Source: a virus
Length of the DNA stretch: 37,993 bases
Strand: one strand, 5' to 3'
Virus record (IMG/VR): IMGVR_UViG_3300044801_000339
Span: 1-37,993 of that record
Shown in pieces: positions 20,103 to 28,765 of the stretch. The first letter of the stretch is position 1. Each line of letters begins with the position of its first letter. The position numbers and the translations under genes were made by a program. The notes below the pieces were generated by a model. The model was not told the origin of the DNA, did no database searches, and saw only the letters and a program-made list of their open reading frames with translations.

Positions 20103-20642
20103 ATGGGAAAGAAGAAGACCAAGTCGTCCAGTCGAAAGTCGTCCGCGTCGGCGAGCGAAGCTGTTAGCGTGCCGACCACAAGCCTATCCGCCGACAAGCA
20201 AGATCTGCGCAAGGTTCCGCCGGTGGCCCGCATGCGTGGGCTGCAAGAAGGCATCAAGGAAAAGCTGGAGAAAGATCTGACGAAGCTGAAAGCGTGGCAG
20301 ACCGTCACCGACAACCAAGCCGCCAAGGATGCCGTGGCCACGCTTGGTGGCGTGTTGAACGAGCTGGAGGTGCTCGATAGTCATCTGGCAGAGCTGGAAG
20401 AGTCCGGGTTCTCGCCGGCTCGCAAGAGTTTCACGGCAAAGGCGGCCGAGGGTGACCGCGTGACGGTGCTCGACGACAAGCGCGAGGGTTACAGCGAGAT
20501 CATGGATCCGGAAAGCATGGTCGACCTGCTGGTCGTCAAGAAGCGGCCGGGCAAGTCCGGCGGCCTTGTTGTCGAGTCGAAAGATCACGTGCGCATGCAA
20601 GTGCCGGTCTCGCACGTGGTTCTGCGGGCTAAGGCGGCGTAA
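20103..20642 (+). CDS. basic coiled-coil-like protein, 179 aa
   Basis: Starts MGKKKTKSSSRKSSASASE, a basic, serine-rich tail, followed by long helices (residues about 55-105, with LQEGIKEKLEKDLTKLKAW) and a beta C-terminal part (DRVTVLDDK, GGLVVES, VRMQVPVSHVVL). No family recognised. AGGA precedes the ATG. Confidence 0.75.
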   Translation: MGKKKTKSSSRKSSASASEAVSVPTTSLSADKQDLRKVPPVARMRGLQEGIKEKLEKDLTKLKAWQTVTDNQAAKDAVATLGGVLNELEVLDSHLAELEESGFSPARKSFTAKAAEGDRVTVLDDKREGYSEIMDPESMVDLLVVKKRPGKSGGLVVESKDHVRMQVPVSHVVLRAKAA

Positions 20643-20656
20643 CTCAAGAGACGCGT

Positions 20657-20878
20657 TTGTCTCACAAGTCGGACATAAGCAACGCGCGTTCGGCGCGAGA
20701 CTTCAGGGCGCGGGTGGTGGGGCGTTGGCGTAAGATCTGGAGATCTGGCCATCAAACCTCACCACCTGTTTCCACCAACCAGGACGACGTTCCTCGGGTC
20801 GTTTATCAAGAGCCTAACCGGGAGCCGTTGCGGTATCTTGGAGGAAGATCGCCCGGTTCGTCCAAGAGGTTCCCCTAG
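20657..20878 (+). CDS. possible small basic protein, 73 aa
   Basis: An open frame from TTG at 20657 with no clear ribosome binding site. Arginine-rich N-terminal half, then VSTNQDDVPRVVYQEPNR. Codon choice resembles neighbouring genes. If it is not a gene, the 288 bases from 20643 to 20930 hold nothing recognisable. Confidence 0.4.
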   Translation: MSHKSDISNARSARDFRARVVGRWRKIWRSGHQTSPPVSTNQDDVPRVVYQEPNREPLRYLGGRSPGSSKRFP

Positions 20879-20930
20879 GGTTAGATCTCGCGGCGCGATA
20901 GTCGATAGCTGTCAAGGGAGATTGTAGGAG

Positions 20931-21434
20931 ATGGCACTCTACTGTTCGGTTTGCGGCAACAACGTGCCAGAGGGCCGAAACCAATGTGGCGTTTGCAACA
21001 ATGGGTTCGTGTCTCAGTTGGCTTGCGCCGTTTGCCAGCGAATGGTGATGAGAGGCAATGCTCGGTGTGTAGGTTGCCCTGGTAGACCTGCCGACGACGT
21101 TCATTCCGGAGAAAACATCGACGAGACGTCGGGTACTCTCGATCGTTACCGGGGAGGCGACAGGAGCACCGAGATTGCGAGGCGCCGGGATTGGTCGGGG
21201 GGAGAGACCTCGCTCGATGTGGGAAGATTCGGAGCGATCTCGAACGTGACGGTGCCTGACAACGAGGCCGCGCTCATGAGCGAGCTGGGAAATGGAGTGC
21301 AGGTGTTGCTCAACCTCGCCAATACGCTTTCTCGAAGCAAGGGTCACACGGAGATTTCACGGAAGGTAATCAGGGAGTGTCGGACGCTTGCGACGCTCAT
21401 TCAGGAAGAACTGGAAACGAGGAGAGGACCGTAG
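20931..21434 (+). CDS. multi-zinc-knuckle protein, 167 aa
   Basis: The first 50 residues hold four cysteine pairs in zinc-ribbon spacing: CSVC, CGVC, CAVC and CVGC, probably binding two zinc ions. A low-complexity linker with GGD and RRR follows, then a helical C-terminus (LLNLANTLSRSKGHTEIS, ending LIQEELETRRGP). It is coupled to the RRM gene by a one-base gap, which suggests a nucleic-acid-related role. Confidence 0.75.
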   Translation: MALYCSVCGNNVPEGRNQCGVCNNGFVSQLACAVCQRMVMRGNARCVGCPGRPADDVHSGENIDETSGTLDRYRGGDRSTEIARRRDWSGGETSLDVGRFGAISNVTVPDNEAALMSELGNGVQVLLNLANTLSRSKGHTEISRKVIRECRTLATLIQEELETRRGP

Positions 21435-21435
21435 G

Positions 21436-21843
21436 ATGGTAAAGCTCTATGTGTGCAACATCAATTTCGCCGCCACCGAAGACGGTTTTAGAGAGTGGCT
21501 CACCGAAGTGCAAGGGTACGTGGTCGATAAGGTTCAGCTCATCATGAGCGGCGAGACCGGCAAGTCGAGAGGGTTTGCCTTTGTGACTTTGGAGACCGAG
21601 CCTGCTGCCCGCGAGGCCTTGAGAGATCTGGAGGGCGAGTATTTTATGAATCGTCCCTTGCATGTGGCCGAGGCTACAGCCAAGCCGCGAACCGGCGAGC
21701 GGCGTAAATCGTCTTCCGGGGGGCTGGCGGGGCAAGGTCCCGCCAAGTATCGGAAGAAGGGAATTGGGGGCCAAGGTACGGGACGACGGTATGCCGTCGA
21801 TCATGGAGCCGACGTCGAGATCGACTGGTGGAGCGACAAATGA
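21436..21843 (+). CDS. RRM RNA-binding protein
   Basis: 135 aa. Canonical RNA recognition motif: RNP2 LYVCNI near residues 4-9 and RNP1 KSRGFAFVTL near 43-52, with the usual beta-alpha-beta spacing, then a glycine/arginine-rich tail (GERRKSSSGGLAGQ) and an acidic end. It resembles cyanobacterial and other bacterial single-RRM proteins that bind RNA. The start ATG has GAGAGGA upstream. Presence in a phage-like element is uncommon; a role in mRNA stability or host RNA control is inference. Confidence 0.9.
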   Translation: MVKLYVCNINFAATEDGFREWLTEVQGYVVDKVQLIMSGETGKSRGFAFVTLETEPAAREALRDLEGEYFMNRPLHVAEATAKPRTGERRKSSSGGLAGQGPAKYRKKGIGGQGTGRRYAVDHGADVEIDWWSDK

Positions 21844-22796
21844 CCTTTTCGCTGCTCGACACCTTCCGGGTAGAGAAACACGGTAGCTGTCTTTACTGCG
21901 GTCATGAAGATACTGTCGTGGTGGTCGCGCCACCCGTCGAATACAAGGCCACGGGACCATCGTTCATGGGAGTTTGCGATCTGTGTTCGTATGCTCTTCG
22001 TCACGTCTGGAAGCGCGAGCTCGGCGAGATTGTGGCCGCCACGTCTCCGCGGACGGTGGGAACTCGCGTGTTGATACCGCGATTGTCCGAAGGAAAAAGC
22101 GAACTCGACGTGTCGGCGTATGAGCTGGCCGTGCTGCCGGCGAGCGACCATGGAGACGACCGGTGGATGTTGCCACACATCGAGTTTCAGCCGATCTCTC
22201 GCGTGGTGGAAAAACTCGCGGCTTCCGTCGGCATCGTCACCTGGGAGTCGACCTTGCGCGAGGTGTATCTTGGGTACTCGGGCACGGGCGACTACACGAA
22301 CGTCCTAATCGCCTGGGCCTGGGGCCAGTTGCCCGGTTTGAAGCGCAAGGGCGTGGAGTGGAAGACGTTCGCCGAGTTGTTGTCGAAGCCCACGCAGGAA
22401 GCGGGCTTCTATCTTGGCGTCAAGGCGGCTTTCGAGACGCTTTTGTGGCGCCGGGAAGTATCGGAAGAAGGTGGAGAACTTGGAATGTCGTGTCCCGTGT
22501 CGGTCGTGCTTGGCGAGGGAGCCGTGCGGTGTCTTGGCGAAGGTGAAGATCCGAAGATGGTGGAGCTCTTCAGGGCGTCGCTCACGCCCTCGGAAGCCGA
22601 GGTCGTGCGACTGGTGATGGAGGCACGTAGAAGCGAGTCCTCGAAGACCGAGGCCTCGGGCAAGCAAGGAAAGACCAAGGCACCAGACGAGACCGGGGAG
22701 TTTCAGGGCGACCTGGAGGTCGACGATGGCGATGCCGGCGAGCCGTCAAGAGATCTGGCAAGCATTCCGCCGGGGTATGCGAGGGCACCACGATGA
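21840..22796 (+). CDS. zinc-containing hypothetical protein, 318 aa
   Basis: N-terminal cysteine pairs CLYC (near 17-20) and CDLC (near 46-49) with a strand between (VVVVAPPVEY) form a likely zinc ribbon. The middle is helical with tryptophans (WESTLREVYLGYSG, AWAWGQLPGLKRKG); the C-terminus is acidic and low-complexity. No family recognised. ATG overlaps the RRM stop (ATGA), so the two are co-translated. Its last codons coincide with a 27-bp repeat found again at 23300. Confidence 0.75.
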   Translation: MTFSLLDTFRVEKHGSCLYCGHEDTVVVVAPPVEYKATGPSFMGVCDLCSYALRHVWKRELGEIVAATSPRTVGTRVLIPRLSEGKSELDVSAYELAVLPASDHGDDRWMLPHIEFQPISRVVEKLAASVGIVTWESTLREVYLGYSGTGDYTNVLIAWAWGQLPGLKRKGVEWKTFAELLSKPTQEAGFYLGVKAAFETLLWRREVSEEGGELGMSCPVSVVLGEGAVRCLGEGEDPKMVELFRASLTPSEAEVVRLVMEARRSESSKTEASGKQGKTKAPDETGEFQGDLEVDDGDAGEPSRDLASIPPGYARAPR

Positions 22797-22797
22797 A
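22771..22797. repeat. 27-bp direct repeat, copy 1
   Basis: Covers the end of the 318-aa gene and the start codon of the following membrane-protein gene. Partner at 23300-23326, 25 of 27 bases identical. Confidence 0.85.
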
Positions 22798-23281
22798 TAT
22801 AAATGTGGGTTACCTGCTGACAGGAATCATGGGAGGACTAAGCTTAATGGCCATAATTAACGCGATTGTGGCTCACCATAAATATTCTTCCCACCTCAAG
22901 AGTGAAAGCGTTGGGAAAACACCTATCAACGTGATAGGACCATTTGTTCTCCCTTCTGTCGGTGATACCAGATGGGAGGGGAACATTAAGGATGGGGTTT
23001 ACAGCTATTGGCTGTCATCAATATACTTTTACTTCAATGAGTCGGGGAGGGCAATGGTTTTCGTCGATGGACTACTGTTGCACGAAATGTTTTCTTCGAC
23101 TGGACGTATAGAAGAGGCCAGAAGAAGACTGGATAGCTACGCAAATGCTGTTAAGGCGAGTTACGAGAAACGTTCTGGTGCCTATGTCGTTGAGTCGACA
23201 GTTACCAAGATCCAGGCCACGTTGGAGTCGATAAACTCTCAGGGTTCCTCCAGCGTTGTTGGTAGAGGAGAGCCATCGTGA
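22793..23281 (+). CDS. membrane-anchored hypothetical protein, 162 aa
   Basis: Residues about 5-27 (GYLLTGIMGGLSLMAIINA) form a membrane anchor; the rest is soluble and helical with many charged residues. AT-richer than its neighbours. It begins inside the first 27-bp repeat and ends shortly before the second, so the gene looks like an insertion between duplicated start regions. Function unknown. Confidence 0.75.
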   Translation: MNINVGYLLTGIMGGLSLMAIINAIVAHHKYSSHLKSESVGKTPINVIGPFVLPSVGDTRWEGNIKDGVYSYWLSSIYFYFNESGRAMVFVDGLLLHEMFSSTGRIEEARRRLDSYANAVKASYEKRSGAYVVESTVTKIQATLESINSQGSSSVVGRGEPS

Positions 23282-23299
23282 AATTCATTGTCCGATTGT

Positions 23300-23326
23300 C
23301 GGGGTATGCGAGGGCACTGCGATGAA
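23300..23326. repeat. 27-bp direct repeat, copy 2
   Basis: Contains the AGGG ribosome-binding site and ATG of the next membrane-protein gene; the first copy plays the same part for the preceding gene. Confidence 0.85.
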
Positions 23327-23594
23327 AGTCTGCTGGGTTGTGATGGTATCCATGGGATCCATCGGGCTCTATTTATTACTCATGAATTTCGTGGATCAGT
23401 GGTGGAAGGCTTGGAAAAATAGGCATAGACATGTCTATGTCACTCGACGGTGTTGTGTGGGCGAGAGGTGGGGAGCACCTGTTTATTTGGTGGAAAAACG
23501 GTGCAATTGTTGCAAGGCGGCCTACAGGCTGGTTACTTGTTCAGGCGTCGAAAAAGTCGAAAGCGATTGGGCCAAGGGGTATTTCGAGGAGTAA
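23322..23594 (+). CDS. membrane-anchored cysteine-rich protein, 90 aa
   Basis: Begins MKVCWVVMVSMGSIGLYLLL, a single membrane helix, followed by a basic segment (KNRHRHVYVTRRCC) and further cysteines (CNCCK, TC) that could bind metal or form disulfides. Start is in the 27-bp repeat. GAGGAG at its end serves the next gene. Confidence 0.7.
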   Translation: MKVCWVVMVSMGSIGLYLLLMNFVDQWWKAWKNRHRHVYVTRRCCVGERWGAPVYLVEKRCNCCKAAYRLVTCSGVEKVESDWAKGYFEE

Positions 23595-23599
23595 AGATC

Positions 23600-24859
23600 G
23601 TGGACCATCTCATCAAAAACGTTCCCATTAGCGACTTGGTAGATCCATCTGACGCCCCGTCGGTCTCCCTGCACGTTATCGCCAAGAACGCGGAGAACGT
23701 GCTCCGGCGTCTTTTCGACAACATCGGTCCATACGTCAGGGAATGGAGAATCCTTCTGAACGACACGACCGACGTCTCGAAGCGAGTCGTCTCGGCCGCT
23801 GCCGCCTCGTACCCAAAAACGGAAGTCTACCTGCGCGAGGTCACGCACGAGTCTCATCCGAATTTCTACATGCTTGATGTGGCCGAGACCTACAAGCAGG
23901 GTCGTGCGCTTGCCGGTGAAACGTTTGCCGGTCCTTTCACCAACGCTCCTTTGCTCTGCGACTGGGCGGCCTTGCGCAATCTCGGGTGGGAGTCGAAATG
24001 CGATTACATGCTGTTTCTCGACGCCGACGATGTCGTCGGCGACCCCGAGCATTTGCCCGCTCTGGTCAAGCAACTAGCCGCCGACCGGGTGTCGTTGGCC
24101 GCCACCAAGTACGTTTATGGGCGAAGCGAGAATGGGGTCGCTAACAGCGTGACCTATCGCGAACGCTTGTCCAGCAGTACCGCGGGGACGCGCTGGGTGG
24201 GTAAGACTCACGAAAGCTTGGTGGGAGGTCTTCGCAACGTCCTGGTCGAGGACAGTTTCATTGTCACCGACATGAAAGATAACTGGGGACGCGACGTGCG
24301 CGTTCCAGGTCGGTGCTTCAAGGTGCTTTACCGTGATGCGTGTGTGTCTGAATGGAAGGTGCCGGCTCGCCACCTGGCGTACCTTGTGCAGGAGAGCCCC
24401 GGCATGATGTCCGTCGAGTGGGTGACGGATAGCCTTTTGCCGTACTACTTGAGCGTGGCCACAGAGCCCGAGGAGAAGGCCTGGGTACTCTCGACGGTGG
24501 GCGAACAGTGGGAGGCGAAGGGGGCCTATGCGAACGCGGCCGAACACTATACCACGGCTGTAGAGGTACATCAGTCAGCCAAAGCCGCCTTTAGGCTTTG
24601 CCGCGTGAGGTTTTTGCAGGAGGAGTGGGGAAAGTGTGTGGAAGCGTACAATCTTGGCACGATGTATTCTGGCAAGTTTCAGATGCTCGATGCCGGGCCG
24701 GTGTACGCTCTCTCTTCCAAGATTTTGGCTGCGCAGGCTTACGATGAGCTGGGCGATCGGGCGAAAGCGAAGGTACTCATCGACGAAGCCGCGGGGGCCT
24801 TCGAGATTTCAGGGTCGAGTGCTCTCAAACAACTACAGGAGAAGATTCATGGCAAGTGA
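23600..24859 (+). CDS. GT2-like glycosyltransferase with TPR-like C-terminus
   Basis: 419 aa from GTG 23600, which has GAGGAG eight bases upstream. N-terminal GT-A fold: VSLHVIAKNAENVLRRLFDN, EWRILLNDTTD and the metal-binding LDADD at 140-144. After the catalytic domain, helical repeats (EQWEAKGAYANAAEHYTTAV, LCRVRFLQEEWGKCVEAYN) resemble TPRs. Family 2 enzymes move a sugar from a nucleotide donor. It resembles the enzyme at 27628 in overall order, so the two may be paralogues. First enzyme in a cluster of seven glycosyltransferases; acceptor unknown. Confidence 0.85.
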   Translation: MDHLIKNVPISDLVDPSDAPSVSLHVIAKNAENVLRRLFDNIGPYVREWRILLNDTTDVSKRVVSAAAASYPKTEVYLREVTHESHPNFYMLDVAETYKQGRALAGETFAGPFTNAPLLCDWAALRNLGWESKCDYMLFLDADDVVGDPEHLPALVKQLAADRVSLAATKYVYGRSENGVANSVTYRERLSSSTAGTRWVGKTHESLVGGLRNVLVEDSFIVTDMKDNWGRDVRVPGRCFKVLYRDACVSEWKVPARHLAYLVQESPGMMSVEWVTDSLLPYYLSVATEPEEKAWVLSTVGEQWEAKGAYANAAEHYTTAVEVHQSAKAAFRLCRVRFLQEEWGKCVEAYNLGTMYSGKFQMLDAGPVYALSSKILAAQAYDELGDRAKAKVLIDEAAGAFEISGSSALKQLQEKIHGK

Positions 24860-25292
24860 TGCGTTCGAGAAGTTTACGAAGGTTGCGGCGTTGTCGGGAG
24901 AACGCTGGATTCTGGCCAGCACGGGCAATCTGTACCAGATGATCTTGGGGAAGACGAGATTGTCTCAACTTCAATTGTCCGAGGCGGCAGACCGAAAATC
25001 GGCAATTGTGTTGGCCGAGTGCCGGTATTTTCAGTACACGACGGGGCAGGGACAAGATCCGAGCGGACGTTTCGTGAATTTTTTCAACCACCAACTGTCG
25101 CCGTTTCCGATGAGCCACGAAGGGGGAGTCGTTACGCTGGTCCCCTCCTACATCATCGAGGTCGAACAGTCCGAACCGTTAATCGAGCAGGTGGCGGCGA
25201 TGCTTCGGGGGGTCGAGCAGATGGAAGCGGAGATCCGTTCTAAGCAATCAGGACTCGTCTTGCCTCCGGCGGTATCTAACCGGAGAAGTTGA
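24849..25292 (+). CDS. hypothetical protein, 147 aa
   Basis: Starts MASDAFEKFTKVAALSGERW inside the end of the preceding gene, with GGAG eight bases upstream. Beta-rich middle (GNLYQMILGKTRLSQLQL, IVLAECRYFQY) and a C-terminal coiled helix (PLIEQVAAMLRGVEQMEAE). No family recognised. Coupled to the next glycosyltransferase (TGATG). Confidence 0.7.
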   Translation: MASDAFEKFTKVAALSGERWILASTGNLYQMILGKTRLSQLQLSEAADRKSAIVLAECRYFQYTTGQGQDPSGRFVNFFNHQLSPFPMSHEGGVVTLVPSYIIEVEQSEPLIEQVAAMLRGVEQMEAEIRSKQSGLVLPPAVSNRRS

Positions 25293-26440
25293 TGGCCAAA
25301 ATCATTTTCTGGCTAGGGCCGTCTGTCGAGACCTGGGATCCATTGACAGCTCTCGACACCGGCCTCGGGGGCTCCGAGACGGCCGCCATTCACATGTCCA
25401 ACGAATTGGCGGCCCTGGGACACGAAGTTGTCGTATATGCCGACATTTTGAAGTCGGAACGAATTCTCGCGCCTGATGGATTCAAGCTGGACGATCTCGA
25501 CAGAGGGAAGCGGGGGTGTTTGATTGAAAAGCTAGTGGAGTGGTTCCCATATCGCATGTGGAGACCTGGTACGGAGTGCGACCTGTTCGTTTCATCCCGG
25601 CAGCCCGAGGCGAAGCGGAAGCTGGCACCCAAGTGCAAGCAGGCCTGGCTCTGGATGCACGACCTTCATTGTGGTCCCGACTGGGACAACGTCATCGGGA
25701 CCGACTACGACAAGATCTTGTGTCTGTCCAGGTGGGCCAGGGAAAGGTTCATGGCCTACTACCCAGGGATAGATCCAATAAAGATCGTCCAAACCAGCAA
25801 CGCTGTGGATTTTGGAAGGTTCACAACCTCGCAACCGGGAGACCAGCATGTTTCGGTGCTGCGAGGCAACGGCAATTTTTCAAAGCGTCCGCTTCGGGTA
25901 ACCTGGTCCTCGTCGCCAGATCGTGGGCTCGATCGTTTGCTCGACATGTGGCCCTCCATACGAGCCACCATCGACAAGGATGCCACCTTGAACGTGTACT
26001 ACGGGTTCGATACCTGGAAGAAACTGGCGGAGCGTCACGGACAGGTTGGAGATCTCAACCGCATCAAGCTTCTGGAAGATCGCCTGGCGTCGATGTCCCG
26101 TATGGGAGTGGTCTTCCATGGTCGGCGTGGTCAACAAGAGATCGCCGACTCTTACCTGCAATCGCAGTTGTGGCTTTACCCCACATCGTTCGAGGAGGTG
26201 TCCTGTATCACGGCGATGGAGGCCCAGGCGGCGGGATGCAAGATCGTCGCTACCCGGTGCGGGGCACTACCCGAGACGGCGCCGGGGGCGTGGTTTGTGG
26301 ATCTTCCGACGATCGGCAAACGGTTTGAAGACGAATTTCTGACGGCCACGCGGGAGATAGCGGCGGACGACTCGGTGTTCGTTTACGGTCCGCGAACGTG
26401 GGAGCAGGTTGCTCAACAGTGGAACGAATGGTTACCATGA
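25292..26440 (+). CDS. GT4-like glycosyltransferase (GT-B fold)
   Basis: 382 aa. N-terminal LGGSETAAIHMSNELAALGH is the glycine-rich loop of GT-B retaining transferases; the C-terminal domain has SPDRGLDRLLDMWP and the donor-site EEVSCITAMEAQAAGCKIVA followed by GALPE, the typical E-x7-E region of GT4. It probably transfers hexose from a nucleotide sugar to a growing glycan. GGAG precedes the ATG that overlaps the previous stop. Confidence 0.88.
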   Translation: MAKIIFWLGPSVETWDPLTALDTGLGGSETAAIHMSNELAALGHEVVVYADILKSERILAPDGFKLDDLDRGKRGCLIEKLVEWFPYRMWRPGTECDLFVSSRQPEAKRKLAPKCKQAWLWMHDLHCGPDWDNVIGTDYDKILCLSRWARERFMAYYPGIDPIKIVQTSNAVDFGRFTTSQPGDQHVSVLRGNGNFSKRPLRVTWSSSPDRGLDRLLDMWPSIRATIDKDATLNVYYGFDTWKKLAERHGQVGDLNRIKLLEDRLASMSRMGVVFHGRRGQQEIADSYLQSQLWLYPTSFEEVSCITAMEAQAAGCKIVATRCGALPETAPGAWFVDLPTIGKRFEDEFLTATREIAADDSVFVYGPRTWEQVAQQWNEWLP

Positions 26441-26679
26441 TCGAGAAATCTCGCAAGCTCAAGACCGTGAACAACCGTCATGTCGGCGACCAGGTCGTGG
26501 TCTTCGGGGGAATTATGCGCAACAAGGCCTACAAGGCAACGATCAGGCAGCTCGGCATTATCGGCTTCTATGTAAAAGGGCTTGCCACTTGCTACTACAG
26601 GCACGAGCAGGGGCGTATGTGGCGCGACTACGTCCCCGAAACGGACGGCGATCTGCCTCCCATCTTGAAGAAGTGGTGA
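26437..26679 (+). CDS. small hypothetical protein, 80 aa
   Basis: Begins MIEKSRKLKTVNNRHVGDQV with beta strands (QVVVFGG, QLGIIGFYVKGL); probably a small beta-barrel-like fold. ATG overlaps the previous stop (ATGA); an ATG nine bases earlier is an alternative. Unknown. Confidence 0.65.
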   Translation: MIEKSRKLKTVNNRHVGDQVVVFGGIMRNKAYKATIRQLGIIGFYVKGLATCYYRHEQGRMWRDYVPETDGDLPPILKKW

Positions 26680-26680
26680 G

Positions 26681-27262
26681 ATGTCTTCGCACGATATTTT
26701 GACCAAGAAGCAGAATTACCGTCTCTGGCAGGGCGGAGAGTTCGGCAACAAGCTGCGTGCCTGGCGAACCGTGGAGGACTGGAAGGCGAGTGGATTTGGA
26801 GGAGACGTTGTGCTCCGAACGCTAGGTTCGTATGGAGGTGGCCCCGCTCACTACCATCTTCATCCTGACGAGGTCGAAGCGATGGCGGCCAGGTGGATCG
26901 AAGACGGCATACCATCTGAAAACATCATGGTCAACGAAGAGGCGCCAGATCGCCAGGTGATACTACAGGGCGAATACCTCAACGACATTTATGGGGCGGG
27001 CGATGACGCTTGTTGGTCTTATTTTCGATACAGCACTGTAGCAGCACACATGAGATCTGCTCTGGCCAATCGAGCTTCCGAATCGCGAGGATTGCGAGCG
27101 GACTTGATGTTGACGGCTTCCATGACTTCCGCTTCTCACGATGATTGGTTATTGCTAATCGACAAGTACCCGAAACATGTGTTTGAAGTGTCGATTTACG
27201 ATTGTTGCCTGGGCGACATGCCCGGTCGCAATGCACTAGTCTGGGAAGTTCGGCGCTACTAG
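26681..27262 (+). CDS. hypothetical protein, 193 aa
   Basis: Starts MSSHDILTKKQNYRLWQGGE one base after the previous stop. Contains GGGPAHYHLHPDEVEAM (residues about 52-68), WSYFRYST, and a C-terminal WLLLIDKYPKHVFEVSIYD. No recognised family or signal peptide. Lies within the glycosyltransferase cluster. Confidence 0.7.
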   Translation: MSSHDILTKKQNYRLWQGGEFGNKLRAWRTVEDWKASGFGGDVVLRTLGSYGGGPAHYHLHPDEVEAMAARWIEDGIPSENIMVNEEAPDRQVILQGEYLNDIYGAGDDACWSYFRYSTVAAHMRSALANRASESRGLRADLMLTASMTSASHDDWLLLIDKYPKHVFEVSIYDCCLGDMPGRNALVWEVRRY

Positions 27263-27286
27263 AAAATCACGAAAGGATCTTTGGAC

Positions 27287-27628
27287 ATGGATGTGGATCT
27301 GGATTTGAACGTACTTATGGCCCGAGTCGAACTGAGGCACCTCGACCTCGAAGCCTCCAAGGTCAAGCAGGATCCTATTGTCGTGGAAGTGTCGAAGGCA
27401 GTCACCTTGGCCCTTCTGCACAAGGAGATCGAAGCTCGCGTGGTGTGTTATTCGCCTCAAGATTTTGCCAGAGCGTTATTATTGCTAGCAGGCAGAGTGA
27501 GTGGCGATCACAACGGTAAGTGGGATGCTCGAAAGCGCACCGTCGAATATCCCAACGGTAGCGCCGTCGTGGTGGTGTTAAGGCAACCTGCAAACACGAA
27601 ACGTGAAGCCGCAAGGGAGAAGGCCTGA
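27287..27628 (+). CDS. hypothetical protein, 113 aa
   Basis: ATG at 27287 with AAAGGA nine bases upstream (a TTG at 27281 is in frame but too close to it). Begins MDVDLDLNVLMARVEL; alternating helices and a beta end (SAVVVVLRQP). The stop overlaps the next ATG. Unknown. Confidence 0.65.
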   Translation: MDVDLDLNVLMARVELRHLDLEASKVKQDPIVVEVSKAVTLALLHKEIEARVVCYSPQDFARALLLLAGRVSGDHNGKWDARKRTVEYPNGSAVVVVLRQPANTKREAAREKA

Positions 27629-28737
27629 TGCCCAGACTTGCGGTAAACATGCTGGTTCTGAACGCAGAGAAGGTGCTGGACAGGTGCCTTCGGCCCTTGG
27701 CCGGCGTTGTGGACGAACTCGTGGTGGTGGACAGTGGCTCGGATGACGGAACGCGCGTCAAGCTCGAAGAGATCGCCGCATCCCTGAGGCTTGACAGGTA
27801 TTACTACGAGCGCTTGCATCCGTGTGGAAAGGATTTTTTCACCGACGAACAGGCGTCATGGAACAGGGGCATGCCGGGTCCTTTTACCGGGCGCCGGGTT
27901 TTGGCCGACTGGGCAAAAGCGCGCAACGTGGCTCTCGACAACACCACGGCCGACTACGTTTTGAAGCTCGATGCCGACGACGAGCTTTTGACGCCCGCGG
28001 GAAATCTGTCGGCGCTACTCGTTCATCTCGACCAAAACCCGCACGTGTCGATTGTTTCCGCTCCCTACGAGATCATGGACGGTCAGGGCAATCCCGAGTG
28101 GTTGTCCATGTACGATAGGATCTGGAGATGCAATAGCGGTCATCGCTGGAAGCAGCCGATGCACGAGTACCTAGGTGGCAAGACGAGGGGCAATACGATG
28201 TTCGTGCCTGGAGGGCTGGCCGTTCGCGACTGGCGAGATTCTCCGGGCGAGGGGGTACGTATAGCCCACAGAAATTTGAAGGTTCTCCTTCACACCTGGG
28301 AGACTCAAGATCCACGTTTCGACGTGCGTTGGGCTTTCCACAACGATCTAATCTTCAGGTTCACGCTCGCTCACGAGGCGGCCGAGGTGTTTCCGTCCTG
28401 GTCGCGCGAGCTTTTGGCCAATGTCATGACGAGACTGGATCCGGCGGACCTAGGAATGTTGTCCGACTGCCATTACCACAAGGGCAGATCTCTGGAGGCG
28501 GAGGGACGAACGCAGGACGCTTACGAGGCGTATCTGGAGGCCGACCGCTCTACGAGATCTCACACGCAAGCGTTATTGCGGGCGTGGGCTATCGCGCACT
28601 ATGGCGAAATGAAAACCATGCTTGCCGCCGACATTGTCACCAGGATGAACTCCAAAGGTCAACCTTCTTACAATTGCGATCTTAGGTTACTGGCGAAAGT
28701 TCTGAATTCACAGAAAGCTTCATACCTATCAGCTTGA
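27628..28737 (+). CDS. GT2-like glycosyltransferase with C-terminal helical repeats
   Basis: 369 aa. GT-A motifs: AVNMLVLNAEKVLDRCLRPL, VVDSGSDDGT at 33-42 and KLDADDE at 113-119. The C-terminal third (GMLSDCHYHKGRSLEAEGRT, EAYLEADRSTRSHTQALLRA) has TPR-like helices, as in the enzyme at 23600. Start coupled by TGATG. Family 2 inverting transferase; donor and acceptor unknown. Confidence 0.87.
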   Translation: MPRLAVNMLVLNAEKVLDRCLRPLAGVVDELVVVDSGSDDGTRVKLEEIAASLRLDRYYYERLHPCGKDFFTDEQASWNRGMPGPFTGRRVLADWAKARNVALDNTTADYVLKLDADDELLTPAGNLSALLVHLDQNPHVSIVSAPYEIMDGQGNPEWLSMYDRIWRCNSGHRWKQPMHEYLGGKTRGNTMFVPGGLAVRDWRDSPGEGVRIAHRNLKVLLHTWETQDPRFDVRWAFHNDLIFRFTLAHEAAEVFPSWSRELLANVMTRLDPADLGMLSDCHYHKGRSLEAEGRTQDAYEAYLEADRSTRSHTQALLRAWAIAHYGEMKTMLAADIVTRMNSKGQPSYNCDLRLLAKVLNSQKASYLSA

Positions 28738-28765
28738 CAACTCCAAATGAATCAAGAGGAGAAGA

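Noticed and set aside
20814-21347. 177-codon minus-strand frame
   Set aside because: Shadow of the multi-zinc-knuckle gene on the plus strand, with no start signal.
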